Shown here piece by piece: positions 34,760-42,953 of a stretch of 64,000 nucleotides of DNA. A program made the translations under genes and the position numbers. Origin of the DNA: JADCGM01 sp943370355 (GTDB taxonomy: Bacteria > Pseudomonadota > Alphaproteobacteria > Sphingomonadales > Sphingomonadaceae); NCBI GenBank assembly GCA_943370355.1, contig CALRQP020000001.1:62001-126000 (forward strand), read 5' to 3'. Within the stretch, counting starts at the first letter, position 1, and each line of letters begins with the position of its first letter. A model generated the notes under the pieces. That model searched no databases. It was not told the origin of the DNA and saw nothing but the letters and a program-made list of their open reading frames with translations.

Positions 34760-35896
34760 GTGCCGCTAATTCTGACCGACGAACAGGCGATGATCCGCGA
34801 CAGCGCCGACGGCTTTTTCGCCGAGCATGCGCCCGTGTCCGAACTGCGCCGCCTGCGCGATGCGCGCGACGAGACGGGGTTCAGCCGCGAATTGTGGAAG
34901 GCGATGGCCGAGATGGGCTTTGCCGGCATCCTCGTGCCCGAAGCGCATGGCGGGGTCGGGCTCGGCCATGTCGCGGCCGGGCTGGTGCAGGAAGCGATCG
35001 GCCGCAACCTGTCGGCGACGCCCTTCCTGTCGACCGCCGTGCTCGCCGTGACGGCGCTCGCCGCCGGGTCGGAGGAGCAGCAGGCGGCGCACCTGCCCAA
35101 GATCGCGGCCGGTGACGAAATCATCGCCGTCGCGCTCGACGAGAAGTCGCGCCACACGCCGTCGCATGTCGAAACCCGCGCCGAACCGTCGGGCAATGGC
35201 TTCAAGCTGACCGGCACGAAGAGCTTCGTGCTCGACGGCCATGTCGCCGACAAGCTCATCGTCGCGGCGCGTACCGGCGGCGAGGCTGACGACAAGGACG
35301 GCATCACGCTGTTCCTCGTGTCCCCCGACGCGAGCGGGGTCAGCATCGACCGCACCGTCATGGTCGACAGCCGCAACGCCGCGACCGTCACGCTCGACGG
35401 CGTGCAGGTAGATGGTGCGGATGTCATCGGCAGCTTCGGTGGCGGCTGGCCCGTCATCGAGCGTGTGCTCGACGCGGGCCGGGCGTGCCTCGCCGCTGAA
35501 ATGCTCGGCGTCTCGACCGAGAGTTTCACGCGCACCGTCGACTATCTGAAGCAGCGCGAGCAGTTCGGCGTGAAAATCGGCACCTTTCAGGCGCTGCAGC
35601 ACCGCGCCGCGCATTTGTTCTGCGAGGTCGAGCTGGTCCGCTCGGCGACGCTGCGCGCGCTGCAGGCGCTCGACTCGGGCGACGCGACCGCACCGATGTT
35701 CGCCTCACTCGCCAAGGCCAAGGCCGGCGAGGTCGTCAAACTCGCGACCAACGAGGCGGTGCAGATGCACGGCGGCATCGGCATGACCGACGAGTTCGAC
35801 ATCGGCTTCTTCATGAAGCGCGCCCGGGCGGCGGCGGAAACCTTCGGCGACGCGGCCTTCCACGGCGACCGGCTCGCCCGCATCATGGGGTATTGA
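34760..35896 (+). CDS. acyl-CoA dehydrogenase family protein (second subunit)
   Basis: A 378-residue acyl-CoA dehydrogenase starting at GTG 34760. The order is EQAMIRDSADGFFAEHAP, GFAGILVPEAHGGVGLG, a shortened middle domain without the usual TEP signature, and the C-terminal LKQREQFGVKIGTFQALQHRAAH plus QMHGGIGMTDEFDIG, which is highly typical. One base separates its stop from the next gene, the acyl-CoA ligase, so they form an operon. The missing middle-domain signature fits a non-catalytic partner of the preceding dehydrogenase, but this needs structural support. Confidence 0.9.
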   Translation: MPLILTDEQAMIRDSADGFFAEHAPVSELRRLRDARDETGFSRELWKAMAEMGFAGILVPEAHGGVGLGHVAAGLVQEAIGRNLSATPFLSTAVLAVTALAAGSEEQQAAHLPKIAAGDEIIAVALDEKSRHTPSHVETRAEPSGNGFKLTGTKSFVLDGHVADKLIVAARTGGEADDKDGITLFLVSPDASGVSIDRTVMVDSRNAATVTLDGVQVDGADVIGSFGGGWPVIERVLDAGRACLAAEMLGVSTESFTRTVDYLKQREQFGVKIGTFQALQHRAAHLFCEVELVRSATLRALQALDSGDATAPMFASLAKAKAGEVVKLATNEAVQMHGGIGMTDEFDIGFFMKRARAAAETFGDAAFHGDRLARIMGY

Positions 35897-35897
35897 G

Positions 35898-37613
35898 GTG
35901 CTGACCGAACTCGACAAGGCGCTCGACGACACCATTGCGGCGCTGTGCGCGCCGGGCGGCCAGTTCGAACTCGACGAGATCGAGATTCGCGGCGCGCGGC
36001 TGCCGGTGTTCAAATCTGCGCCGCCGTCGATGCGCGAATATCTCGGCTTCTTCGCTGCGATGCACCGCGACAAGGAGTTCGTCGTCTATCGCGACGAGCG
36101 CTTCACCTACGGCCAGATCTACGATCAGGGCCTCGCGCTCGCCGCCGCCGTGCAGGCGCGCTACGGCATCGCCAAGGGCGACCGAGTTGCGATCGCGATG
36201 CGCAACTATCCTGAGTGGATCAGCGCCTTCTTCGGCCTGCTGCATCTCGGTGCCGTGGCCGTGCCGCTGAACGCCTGGTGGCAGCCTGAGGAGTTGCGTT
36301 ACGGCATTGCCGATTCCGGCACCCGGCTGGTCATCGCTGATGAGGAGCGCGCGCGGCGGCTGAACACGTTGGCCGATTTCCACGTCCCCGTCCTGACCGT
36401 CCGCACCGGGCCGGGCGTGGCGGAAGAACTGGGCTACGACACGCTCGAATCCGTCCTCGAGAGCGCGCCCGCCGTACCATGGCAACTCGCGCCGATCGGA
36501 CCCGAGGACGACGCGACGATCATGTACACATCGGGCTCGACCGGAAACCCCAAGGGGGCGGTCTCGACGCATCGCGGCATCGTGCACGGCTCGATGAACT
36601 ATCTCGTCACCGGCCTCGCGCTGCTGCAGCTGCATCAGGCATCGGGCGGCGAGTTGCCGGCACAGCAGGTGATGCTGCTGAACGTTCCGCTGTTCCACAT
36701 CACCGGCTCGGTGCCCGTGCTGATGGTCTCCGCCGCGATCGCGCGCAAGATGATCATCATGCACAAATGGGACGCCGGCGAAGCGCTGCGGCTCATCGAG
36801 AAGGAGCGTGCGACCTATTTCGTCGGCGTGCCGACGATGAGCCTCGAACTCATGCAGCATCCCGAGCGCGACAAATATGACCTGTCGACGCTCGTCGACA
36901 TCGCCGGCGGCGGTGCGCCGCGCCCGGCAGAACATGTCGAACGGCTGATCGACGCCTTCCCGGCAGCGCGGCCGCTAATCGGCTATGGCCTGACCGAAAC
37001 CAATGGCGTCGGCGCGGGCAATATCCGCGAAAGCTACCGCACCAAGCCCTCGTCGACAGGCCGCGCCGCGAAGCCGATGGTCGAACTCAAGATCGCCGAC
37101 GACGATGGCCGCGACCTGCCGACCGGCCATGTCGGCGAGGTCTGCATCCGCTCTTCGGCGAACGTCCGCGGCTATTGGGGCCGCCCCGAGGCAACCGCCG
37201 CCGCGTTCAAGGCCGACGGCTGGTTCCACACCGGCGATCTCGGACGGCTCGACGAGGACGGCTATCTGTTCATCGTCGACCGCAAGAAGGACATCATCAT
37301 CCGCGGCGGCGAGAATATCTCCTGCCAGGAGGTCGAGGAGGCGATCTACCACCACCCCGCCGTCGCCGAGGCCAGCGTGTTCGGACTGCCCGACGAGCGT
37401 TTGGGCGAGATCGTCGGCGCAGTCGTCTATCTGAAGGATGGCGAGCAGGTCGAACCGGCAGCGCTCATCGACTTCACCCGCGAGACGCTCGCAGCCTTCA
37501 AAGTGCCCGCGCATCTCTGGCTGTCGCCCGAACCGCTGCCCAAGCTCGGCAGCGCCAAGATCGACAAGGTCGCGCTTCGCGGGCAATATCGCGCCCTGTT
37601 CGCAGCCAGCTAG
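35898..37613 (+). CDS. AMP-dependent acyl-CoA synthetase/ligase
   Basis: A 571-residue ANL-superfamily enzyme that activates a carboxylic acid to its CoA thioester. It has the P-loop IMYTSGSTGNPKGAV, the A5 motif LIGYGLTETNGVG, A7 GWFHTGDLGRLDEDGYLFIVDRKKD (in parts), A8 IIRGGENISCQEVEE and the catalytic Lys in LGSAKIDKVALR. GTG start at 35898. With the two dehydrogenases it probably begins degradation of a fatty, steroid-side-chain or aromatic acid; the actual substrate is not readable. Confidence 0.94.
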   Translation: MLTELDKALDDTIAALCAPGGQFELDEIEIRGARLPVFKSAPPSMREYLGFFAAMHRDKEFVVYRDERFTYGQIYDQGLALAAAVQARYGIAKGDRVAIAMRNYPEWISAFFGLLHLGAVAVPLNAWWQPEELRYGIADSGTRLVIADEERARRLNTLADFHVPVLTVRTGPGVAEELGYDTLESVLESAPAVPWQLAPIGPEDDATIMYTSGSTGNPKGAVSTHRGIVHGSMNYLVTGLALLQLHQASGGELPAQQVMLLNVPLFHITGSVPVLMVSAAIARKMIIMHKWDAGEALRLIEKERATYFVGVPTMSLELMQHPERDKYDLSTLVDIAGGGAPRPAEHVERLIDAFPAARPLIGYGLTETNGVGAGNIRESYRTKPSSTGRAAKPMVELKIADDDGRDLPTGHVGEVCIRSSANVRGYWGRPEATAAAFKADGWFHTGDLGRLDEDGYLFIVDRKKDIIIRGGENISCQEVEEAIYHHPAVAEASVFGLPDERLGEIVGAVVYLKDGEQVEPAALIDFTRETLAAFKVPAHLWLSPEPLPKLGSAKIDKVALRGQYRALFAAS

Positions 37614-37622
37614 GAGGCCGGA

Positions 37623-38168
37623 ATGTTCACCACCATGCTCGAAGGCACGGCCGAAGACTGGGGCCATATCGCGCGCGAACATGTCGTGCACCAGCAGTCG
37701 GTCGCCGCAAAGCAGATCATGGACTCGCTGCGCCGGCTCGAGCCGATCGAAGTCGGCTTCGCCGCCAACCAGCTGACTCATTCGCTGATGGCCGCCACGC
37801 TCGCCCGCCGCGACGGCGCCAGCGACGAGGAGATCGTCGCAGCACTCTGCCACGACCTTGGCAAGCTCATGAGCATCCCGAACCACGGCCCGATCGCCGC
37901 CGAAATCCTGAAACCATACGTGAGCGAAGACCTCTACCACGCGGTCTATTGGCACCAGGATTTCCAGGGGAAATATTATTACGCGAACTTCGGCAAACCC
38001 GCCGACCTGCGCGACCGCTTCAAGGACGAGCCTTGGTACGACACGGCGGTCAAACTCGTCGACCGATGGGACGCCCCGGCCTTCGACCCGAGCTTCGACA
38101 TCGACAGCCTCGAAAGCTTCGAACCCGAAGTGACCCGCGTGTTCAGCGCGCCCAAGCGGGCTATGTAG
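37623..38168 (+). CDS. PhnZ-like HD-domain protein (possible di-iron oxygenase)
   Basis: A 181-residue HD-domain protein. The ligand set is LTHSLMAA, LCHDLGKL, NHG (IPNHGPIAAEIL), a later YWHQDFQGKYY and DRWDAPAFDP, in the order seen in PhnZ/TmpB-type mixed-valent di-iron oxygenases rather than in ordinary HD phosphohydrolases. The substrate is unknown. It starts 9 bases after the acyl-CoA ligase stop (AGGAGGCCGGA includes the ribosome site), so it belongs to the same operon. Confidence 0.8.
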   Translation: MFTTMLEGTAEDWGHIAREHVVHQQSVAAKQIMDSLRRLEPIEVGFAANQLTHSLMAATLARRDGASDEEIVAALCHDLGKLMSIPNHGPIAAEILKPYVSEDLYHAVYWHQDFQGKYYYANFGKPADLRDRFKDEPWYDTAVKLVDRWDAPAFDPSFDIDSLESFEPEVTRVFSAPKRAM

Positions 38169-38182
38169 TTGCGGGGAGCAGG

Positions 38183-38650
38183 TTAGCGGCGCTCAGGAGT
38201 TGGTGGACCATATTGGTTTGAGCGGCGCGAGCCCGGAATCAGCGTGCACACGAAAATGAACACCGCGAGCGCCGCCCAACCACCCAGACATGCAATGCCA
38301 GCGTAGATCAACGGCTCCCACTGCATAATGCCGCCCGCCAAGCAGAGCAGATAGCCTGCCAATCCCAGGACAAGGCTATACTTCACCTGCAGCCCAGTGG
38401 CCCCGACATCATGGAGGCGGCGCACCGTAACGGCGGTGCCTGGCATTACTAGAGCGAGCGACGTCAGGCCAAACATCCATCCATGACGCTCTGCTAAGGC
38501 ACCCGATTGCGAAACGTCCGCAATTGCCGCGGAGAATCCGAGGGCCAGCGAGAAAAGCGTATAAAGCCAATATTCCTTGCGCGACGCCCTGCCCGATAGA
38601 TCGGCATAGCATCGCAAGGGTCGAAGCATCGCGCGGATATTGCCTGCCAT
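38183..38650 (-). CDS. DUF805 family membrane protein
   Basis: A 155-residue protein with four hydrophobic segments. It has the typical DUF805 beginning (YADLSGRASRKEYWLYTLF) and the conserved TVRRLHDVG motif in the middle. The function of the family is unknown. It converges with the PhnZ-like gene. Confidence 0.88.
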   Translation of the reverse strand: MAGNIRAMLRPLRCYADLSGRASRKEYWLYTLFSLALGFSAAIADVSQSGALAERHGWMFGLTSLALVMPGTAVTVRRLHDVGATGLQVKYSLVLGLAGYLLCLAGGIMQWEPLIYAGIACLGGWAALAVFIFVCTLIPGSRRSNQYGPPTPERR

Positions 38651-38716
38651 CGTTCATTCCCCCGTGCGCCTTCGACGATAACTGAACGCTGGGGCGATAT
38701 AAACGGGGTCCGGCCG

Positions 38717-39171
38717 CTAACCGCCCCCGCGCCCCATGACCGCCTCCAGAGCCGCCCGCGCCACGGCCTTGCACTCGCGGATCTCTCCGACTCGGACGAC
38801 TTCGTCGAGGCTGGTCAGCACTTCCACCGCCGGGCACTGGCCGCCACGCCGCGCGCCAAAGGTGCGGCCTTCGGGCGGTGGATCGATCAGGGCGCGCAGC
38901 GTTTCGAGCCGCGCAATGTCGCGGACAACGCGAGCGGTGGGCGCGCGCACGCCAGCGCTGCTGCCGCGCAATACCATCACATGCCCATCGGAATCGATCA
39001 GGCTGACCGTCTGACCGGGACTGATGTTAAGCTCCGCGCCGGCGGCCACCATCGCGCCGCGTCTCAAGGCGGGGTCAGTGGAAGCGGCGACGACATAGTC
39101 CCCGCGTCCTGCGCCGCTGCCGCGCCGGCGCTGCCGATAGTCAGAGCAAGTGCGAGCAGGACATTGCGCAT
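38717..39171 (-). pseudogene. secreted protein gene split by an apparent frameshift
   Basis: From ATG 39171 the sequence encodes a clear signal peptide, MRNVLLALALTIGSAGAAAA followed by QDAG, then runs to an early stop in that frame. The rest of the protein (DYVVAASTDPALRRGAMVAAG to the end at 38717, including VSLIDSDGHVMVL and CPAVEVLTSLDEVVRVGE) is in another frame, joined at a run of four C (39100-39103). One extra G on the coding strand would restore a continuous secreted protein of about 150 residues. The cause may be mutation, sequence error or slippage. I do not recognise the mature domain. Confidence 0.65.
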
Positions 39172-39326
39172 CGGGGAAGCCTTTCACTACCGGGGTGCGG
39201 AACAAGCGCCGGAAAGGTGGCTTCGAGGAACCGAGCCACGCAGGTCCCGGCGCTCAACTGCGCCGCCGGGCTGCATGTGAAACAAAGTCCTGTCCTAGAG
39301 CCCCGCGCATCCGGTAACCTCTCGGC

Positions 39327-40091
39327 ATGAACGCCGACCCTCCCGCCCCTCCACCCGCACCCCCGCCCGCCGCGCCGCCTGCGCCGCTCTGGCGCCGCCT
39401 GTTGCCGCTGGCGCTGCTGCTCGTCGCACTCGCGATCTTCCTCGCGCTCGGCGGGGCGCGGCTGCTGTCGTTCGATCAGCTGTCGGCGCGCTATGCCGCG
39501 CTCACTGCCTTCGTCGCGGCGCACCGGGTGCAGGCGGCGCTGATCTTCGTCGCCGTCTATATCGCGGTGGTCGCGATGGTGTTCGTGCCCGTCGCATCGG
39601 TGCTGACCATTTCGAGCGGGCTGCTGTTCGGCACCTGGCTCGGCGGCTCGCTGACCGTGGTCGGCGCGACGCTGGGTGCCTGCGTGGTGTTCCTGTCGTC
39701 GCGCAGTGCGTTCGGCGACCTGCTGCGCGCCCGTGCCGGCGGGGCGCTCGCCAGCCTGCGTGACGGGTTCGAGCGGGACGCCTTTTCCTATCTGCTGGCG
39801 CTGCGCCTGACGCCGGTCGTGCCCTTCTGGGTCATCAACCTCGCCGCCGGGCTGTTCGGGGTGCGGCTGTGGCAGTTCTTCGCGGCGACCGCGCTCGGCA
39901 TCATCCCCGCCACCTTCATCTTCGCCAGCGTCGGCGCAGGCGCGGGCGTCGCGCTCGCTGCCGGGCGCAGCGTCGCCTTCGGCGAGCTGGTGCGCCAGCC
40001 GCAGGTGTTCCTGCCGCTACTCGGCCTCGCGCTGCTGTCGCTGCTGCCCGTCGCGGTGAAGAAGCTGCGCGGGCGCAAGGCGGCGCAATGA
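39327..40091 (+). CDS. TVP38/TMEM64 (DedA-superfamily-like) membrane protein
   Basis: A 254-residue membrane protein. A proline-rich N-terminal tail (PPAPPPAPPPAAPPAP) precedes about six hydrophobic segments with FVPVASVLTISSGLLFGTWLGG and LLALRLTPVVPFWVINLAAGLFGV, the hallmark of the TVP38/SNARE-associated family, linked in related proteins to lipid scrambling or transport. It overlaps the following flavoprotein gene by four bases (ATGA). This pair (TVP38 plus mercuric-reductase-like protein) is a familiar bacterial arrangement. Confidence 0.9.
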   Translation: MNADPPAPPPAPPPAAPPAPLWRRLLPLALLLVALAIFLALGGARLLSFDQLSARYAALTAFVAAHRVQAALIFVAVYIAVVAMVFVPVASVLTISSGLLFGTWLGGSLTVVGATLGACVVFLSSRSAFGDLLRARAGGALASLRDGFERDAFSYLLALRLTPVVPFWVINLAAGLFGVRLWQFFAATALGIIPATFIFASVGAGAGVALAAGRSVAFGELVRQPQVFLPLLGLALLSLLPVAVKKLRGRKAAQ

Positions 40092-41500
40092 GCGGTTACA
40101 CCCACGATATCGCGATCATCGGCGCCGGCGCGGCGGGACTGGTCACGGCGGGCGGTGCGGCGCAGTTCGGCGCGCGCGTCGTGCTGTTCGAAGCCGGCGA
40201 GATGGGCGGGGAGTGTCTGAACACCGGCTGCGTGCCGTCCAAGGCGCTGCTCGCCGCCGCACACGCCGCGCATGTCGCGAGCACATCGGGCGGCTTCGGC
40301 GTGCATTTCGCCGCGCCGCAGATCGACTGGGCGGCGGTCGGCGCGCATGTCCGCCACGTCGTCGAGACGATCGCGCCGCATGACAGTGTCGAGCGCTTCG
40401 AAGGTTTCGGGGTCGAGGTGGTGCGCGCCTATGCCCGCTTCACCGGCCGCGATACGCTCGAGGCGGACGGGCGGACCTTCCGCGCCAAGCGCATCGTGAT
40501 CGCCACCGGCTCCGCGCCCGCCGTGCCGCCGATCCCGGGGCTCGCCGATGTGCCGTTCCTGACCAATGAGAGCGTGTTTGCGCTCGCCGACAAGCCGGCG
40601 CATCTGCTGATCCTCGGCGGCGGTGGGATCGGCTGCGAGCTTGCGCAGGCGCATCGCCGCCTCGGCTGTGCCGTGACGATCATCGAGGCGGACAAGCTGC
40701 TGCCGCGCGACGAACCCGAGTTCGTCGCCGTCGTGCGCGCCGCGCTTGTCGCTGACGGCGTGACGGTCATCGAAGGGTCGAAGGCGACCGCGGTATCGGG
40801 CGGCGCGGGGGCGCTGTCGGTCACGCTCGAAGACGGGCGGCAGGTCAGCGGCAGCCACATCCTCGTCGCGGCCGGCCGTGCGCCGCGCGTGGCAGGCTAT
40901 GGGCTCGACGTCGCGGGGGTCGACTATGGCAAGGGCGGTATCAAGGTCGATGCGCGGCTGCGCACCTCCAACAAGCGCATTTTCGCGATTGGCGACTGCC
41001 GCGACGGGCCGCGCCTGACCCATGTCGCCGGCTATGACGCGGGTATCGTCATCCGCAACCTGATTTTCCGCCTGCCCGCCAAGGCCGATTATTCGGTCCT
41101 GCCTTGGGTAACCTTCACCGATCCCGAATTGGCACAGGTTGGGCCCTCGGAAGCCGATGCGCGCAAGCGGTTTGGCGATAAACTTGTGGTCCTGCGCTCC
41201 GGCTTCGATCACAACGACCGCGCCGTCGCCGAACGGAAAACCACGGGCGGTCTCAAGGTGTTGGCCGTCGCCGGCCGCCCGATCGCCGCGACCGTCTGCG
41301 GCCCCGCGGCCGGCGAGATCATCCAATATTGGGAACTGGCGATCCGCAACAAGCTGAAGCTCAGCGCGCTGTCCGGCGGCATGGCCCCCTATCCGACTTT
41401 CGGCGAAATCTCCAAGGCGACGGCGGGCAGCGCCTTCACCGAAACCTTGTTCTCACCCCGCGTCCGCAAGCTCGTGCGCCTGCTCCTCCGGCTTCCGTGA
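40088..41500 (+). CDS. pyridine nucleotide-disulfide oxidoreductase (mercuric reductase-like)
   Basis: A 470-residue FAD/NAD(P)H flavoprotein. It has the FAD motif IIGAGAAGLVTAGGAA, the redox-active disulfide GGECLNTGCVPSKAL, the NAD(P) motif LLILGGGGIGCELAQ, RIFAIGDCRDGP and a C-terminal dimerisation domain (VTFTDPELAQVG). The C-terminal His-Glu pair typical of lipoamide dehydrogenase is replaced by a MAPYPTFGEISK segment, pointing to the Tvp38-linked MerA-like group. Its electron acceptor is unknown. Translationally coupled to the membrane protein upstream. Confidence 0.92.
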   Translation: MSGYTHDIAIIGAGAAGLVTAGGAAQFGARVVLFEAGEMGGECLNTGCVPSKALLAAAHAAHVASTSGGFGVHFAAPQIDWAAVGAHVRHVVETIAPHDSVERFEGFGVEVVRAYARFTGRDTLEADGRTFRAKRIVIATGSAPAVPPIPGLADVPFLTNESVFALADKPAHLLILGGGGIGCELAQAHRRLGCAVTIIEADKLLPRDEPEFVAVVRAALVADGVTVIEGSKATAVSGGAGALSVTLEDGRQVSGSHILVAAGRAPRVAGYGLDVAGVDYGKGGIKVDARLRTSNKRIFAIGDCRDGPRLTHVAGYDAGIVIRNLIFRLPAKADYSVLPWVTFTDPELAQVGPSEADARKRFGDKLVVLRSGFDHNDRAVAERKTTGGLKVLAVAGRPIAATVCGPAAGEIIQYWELAIRNKLKLSALSGGMAPYPTFGEISKATAGSAFTETLFSPRVRKLVRLLLRLP

Positions 41501-41734
41501 CTTGACCTTCCGCCTGAGCGCCCAGTCGGTCCAGCTGCCCGCCTTCGGGTAGCGCCGCTTCAGCACCGTGTAGCGCCGCCGCGCCCAGCGCGAGTTGCGC
41601 AGCACCAGCGCCAGCCCCAGCCCGAACGACAGGAAGCCGAACGGCCCCGGCAGCGGCCAGCCGATCAGCGGCCCGAAGGTCATCAGGATCACGCCCAGCG
41701 TCAGCTGCGCCAGCCGCACCGGCCGGCTGCGCAT
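41453..41734 (-). CDS. PGPGW-family small membrane protein
   Basis: A 93-residue protein with one or two hydrophobic segments containing GWPLPGPFGFLSFGLGLALVLRNSRWARRRY, read in shorter blocks as GWPLPGPFG and RNSRWARRRYTVLKRRYP, typical of the PGPGW family of putative membrane proteins. The tail is very basic. The ATG 41734 is used because the upstream extension has no family similarity. It overlaps the 3' end of the flavoprotein gene tail to tail by 48 bases. Confidence 0.75.
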   Translation of the reverse strand: MRSRPVRLAQLTLGVILMTFGPLIGWPLPGPFGFLSFGLGLALVLRNSRWARRRYTVLKRRYPKAGSWTDWALRRKVKSRKPEEQAHELADAG

Positions 41735-41894
41735 CAATCGCTGGGAGGGGGTGGAGTGCTGCACGTGTCCGCGATCTATGAACCGATCATGGCCTTCGCA
41801 AGGCGAACGCTTGTCAAACACCCGTCCGATCGGCCGGGTTGGCGCGATTGTCCGCTTGCCTACTGTTGCCACGGGGCAAGCGGGGGCGGTTCGA

Positions 41895-42953
41895 ATGGTC
41901 GCGCATGTGGCGACAGTGGCGTTTCTGGGGCTGGAGGCGCGCACCGTCGACGTGCAGGTGCAGATCGCGCCGGGTCAGCACGCGTTCAACGTCGTCGGCC
42001 TGCCCGACAAGGCGGTCAATGAATCGAAGGAGCGGGTCCGCGCGACGCTTGCCGCGATCGGCCTCGCGCTGCCGTTCCACCGCATCACCGTCAACCTGTC
42101 GCCCGCCGACCTGCCCAAGGAAGGGTCGCATTACGACCTTGCGATCGCACTCGGCCTGCTCGGGGCGATGGGCGTCGTCGATGCGGAGACATTGGCCGCC
42201 TATCTGGTGGTCGGCGAGCTGGGTCTCGACGGCCGGCTGACCAGCGTGCCGGGCGTGCTGCTCGCCGCCCTGCACGCCTCGGCAAATGACCTTGGCCTCA
42301 TCTGTCCCGGTAGTCAGGGGCCGGAGGCAGCCTGGGCCGGCCGCATCGAAGTCGTCGCGGCGCCCGACTTGCTCGCGCTGCTCAACCATCTGAAAGGCGT
42401 GCAGCTGCTCGGCGCGCCCGAGCGGGCAATTGCCGACAGCGTCTGGCACGGCCCCGACCTTGCCGAAGTGAAGGGGCAGGAAACCGCCAAGCGCGCGCTG
42501 GAGATCGCAGCGGCCGGTGGCCACAATCTGCTGATGACCGGCCCGCCGGGTGCGGGCAAGTCGCTCCTCGCCGCCTGCCTGCCCGGCATCCTGCCCGACC
42601 TGACACCCGAGGAGGCGCTTGAGGTGTCAATGGTCGCCTCGCTCGCCGGCACGCTGGAGGGCGGGCGGCTGCTCCGGAAACGGCCTTATCGTGCGCCGCA
42701 CCATTCCGCCTCAATGCCCGCGCTGGTCGGCGGCGGCACCAAAGCACGGCCGGGCGAGGTCAGCATGGCCCATCTCGGCGTGCTGTTCCTCGACGAACTG
42801 CCCGAGTTCAATCGGCCCGTGCTCGACAGCCTGCGCCAGCCACTGGAGACCGGCAGCATCATCATCGCCCGCGCCGCCGCACATGTGCAGTACCCTGCGC
42901 GCGTGCAACTCATCGCCGCGATGAACCCCTGCGGCAGCGTTGCTGTCTTGTGA
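41895..42953 (+). pseudogene. comM: comM (yifB) 5' part, interrupted by element integration
   Basis: ComM is a ring-shaped branch-migration helicase acting in natural transformation. The N-terminal Lon-like/ChlI domain (GLEARTVDVQVQI, GLPDKAVNESKERVRATL), the Walker A TGPPGAGKSLLAACLPG and Walker B HLGVLFLDELPEFN are intact. The frame then reads AAMNPCGSVAVL and stops, whereas the family continues after MNPC with a Cys-Gly motif and about 150 more residues (arginine finger, sensor 2). The missing 3' part is not elsewhere in the window. The fragment should be inactive. Confidence 0.93.

Noticed and set aside
37623..38168. HD protein as a dNTPase or cyclic-nucleotide defence enzyme
   Set aside because: The ligand order fits PhnZ-like oxygenases, and the gene belongs to a metabolic operon.
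42921..42953. comM truncation as a simple frameshift
   Set aside because: The sequence after MNPC has no comM similarity in any frame and continues into an integrase gene, so insertion explains it better.
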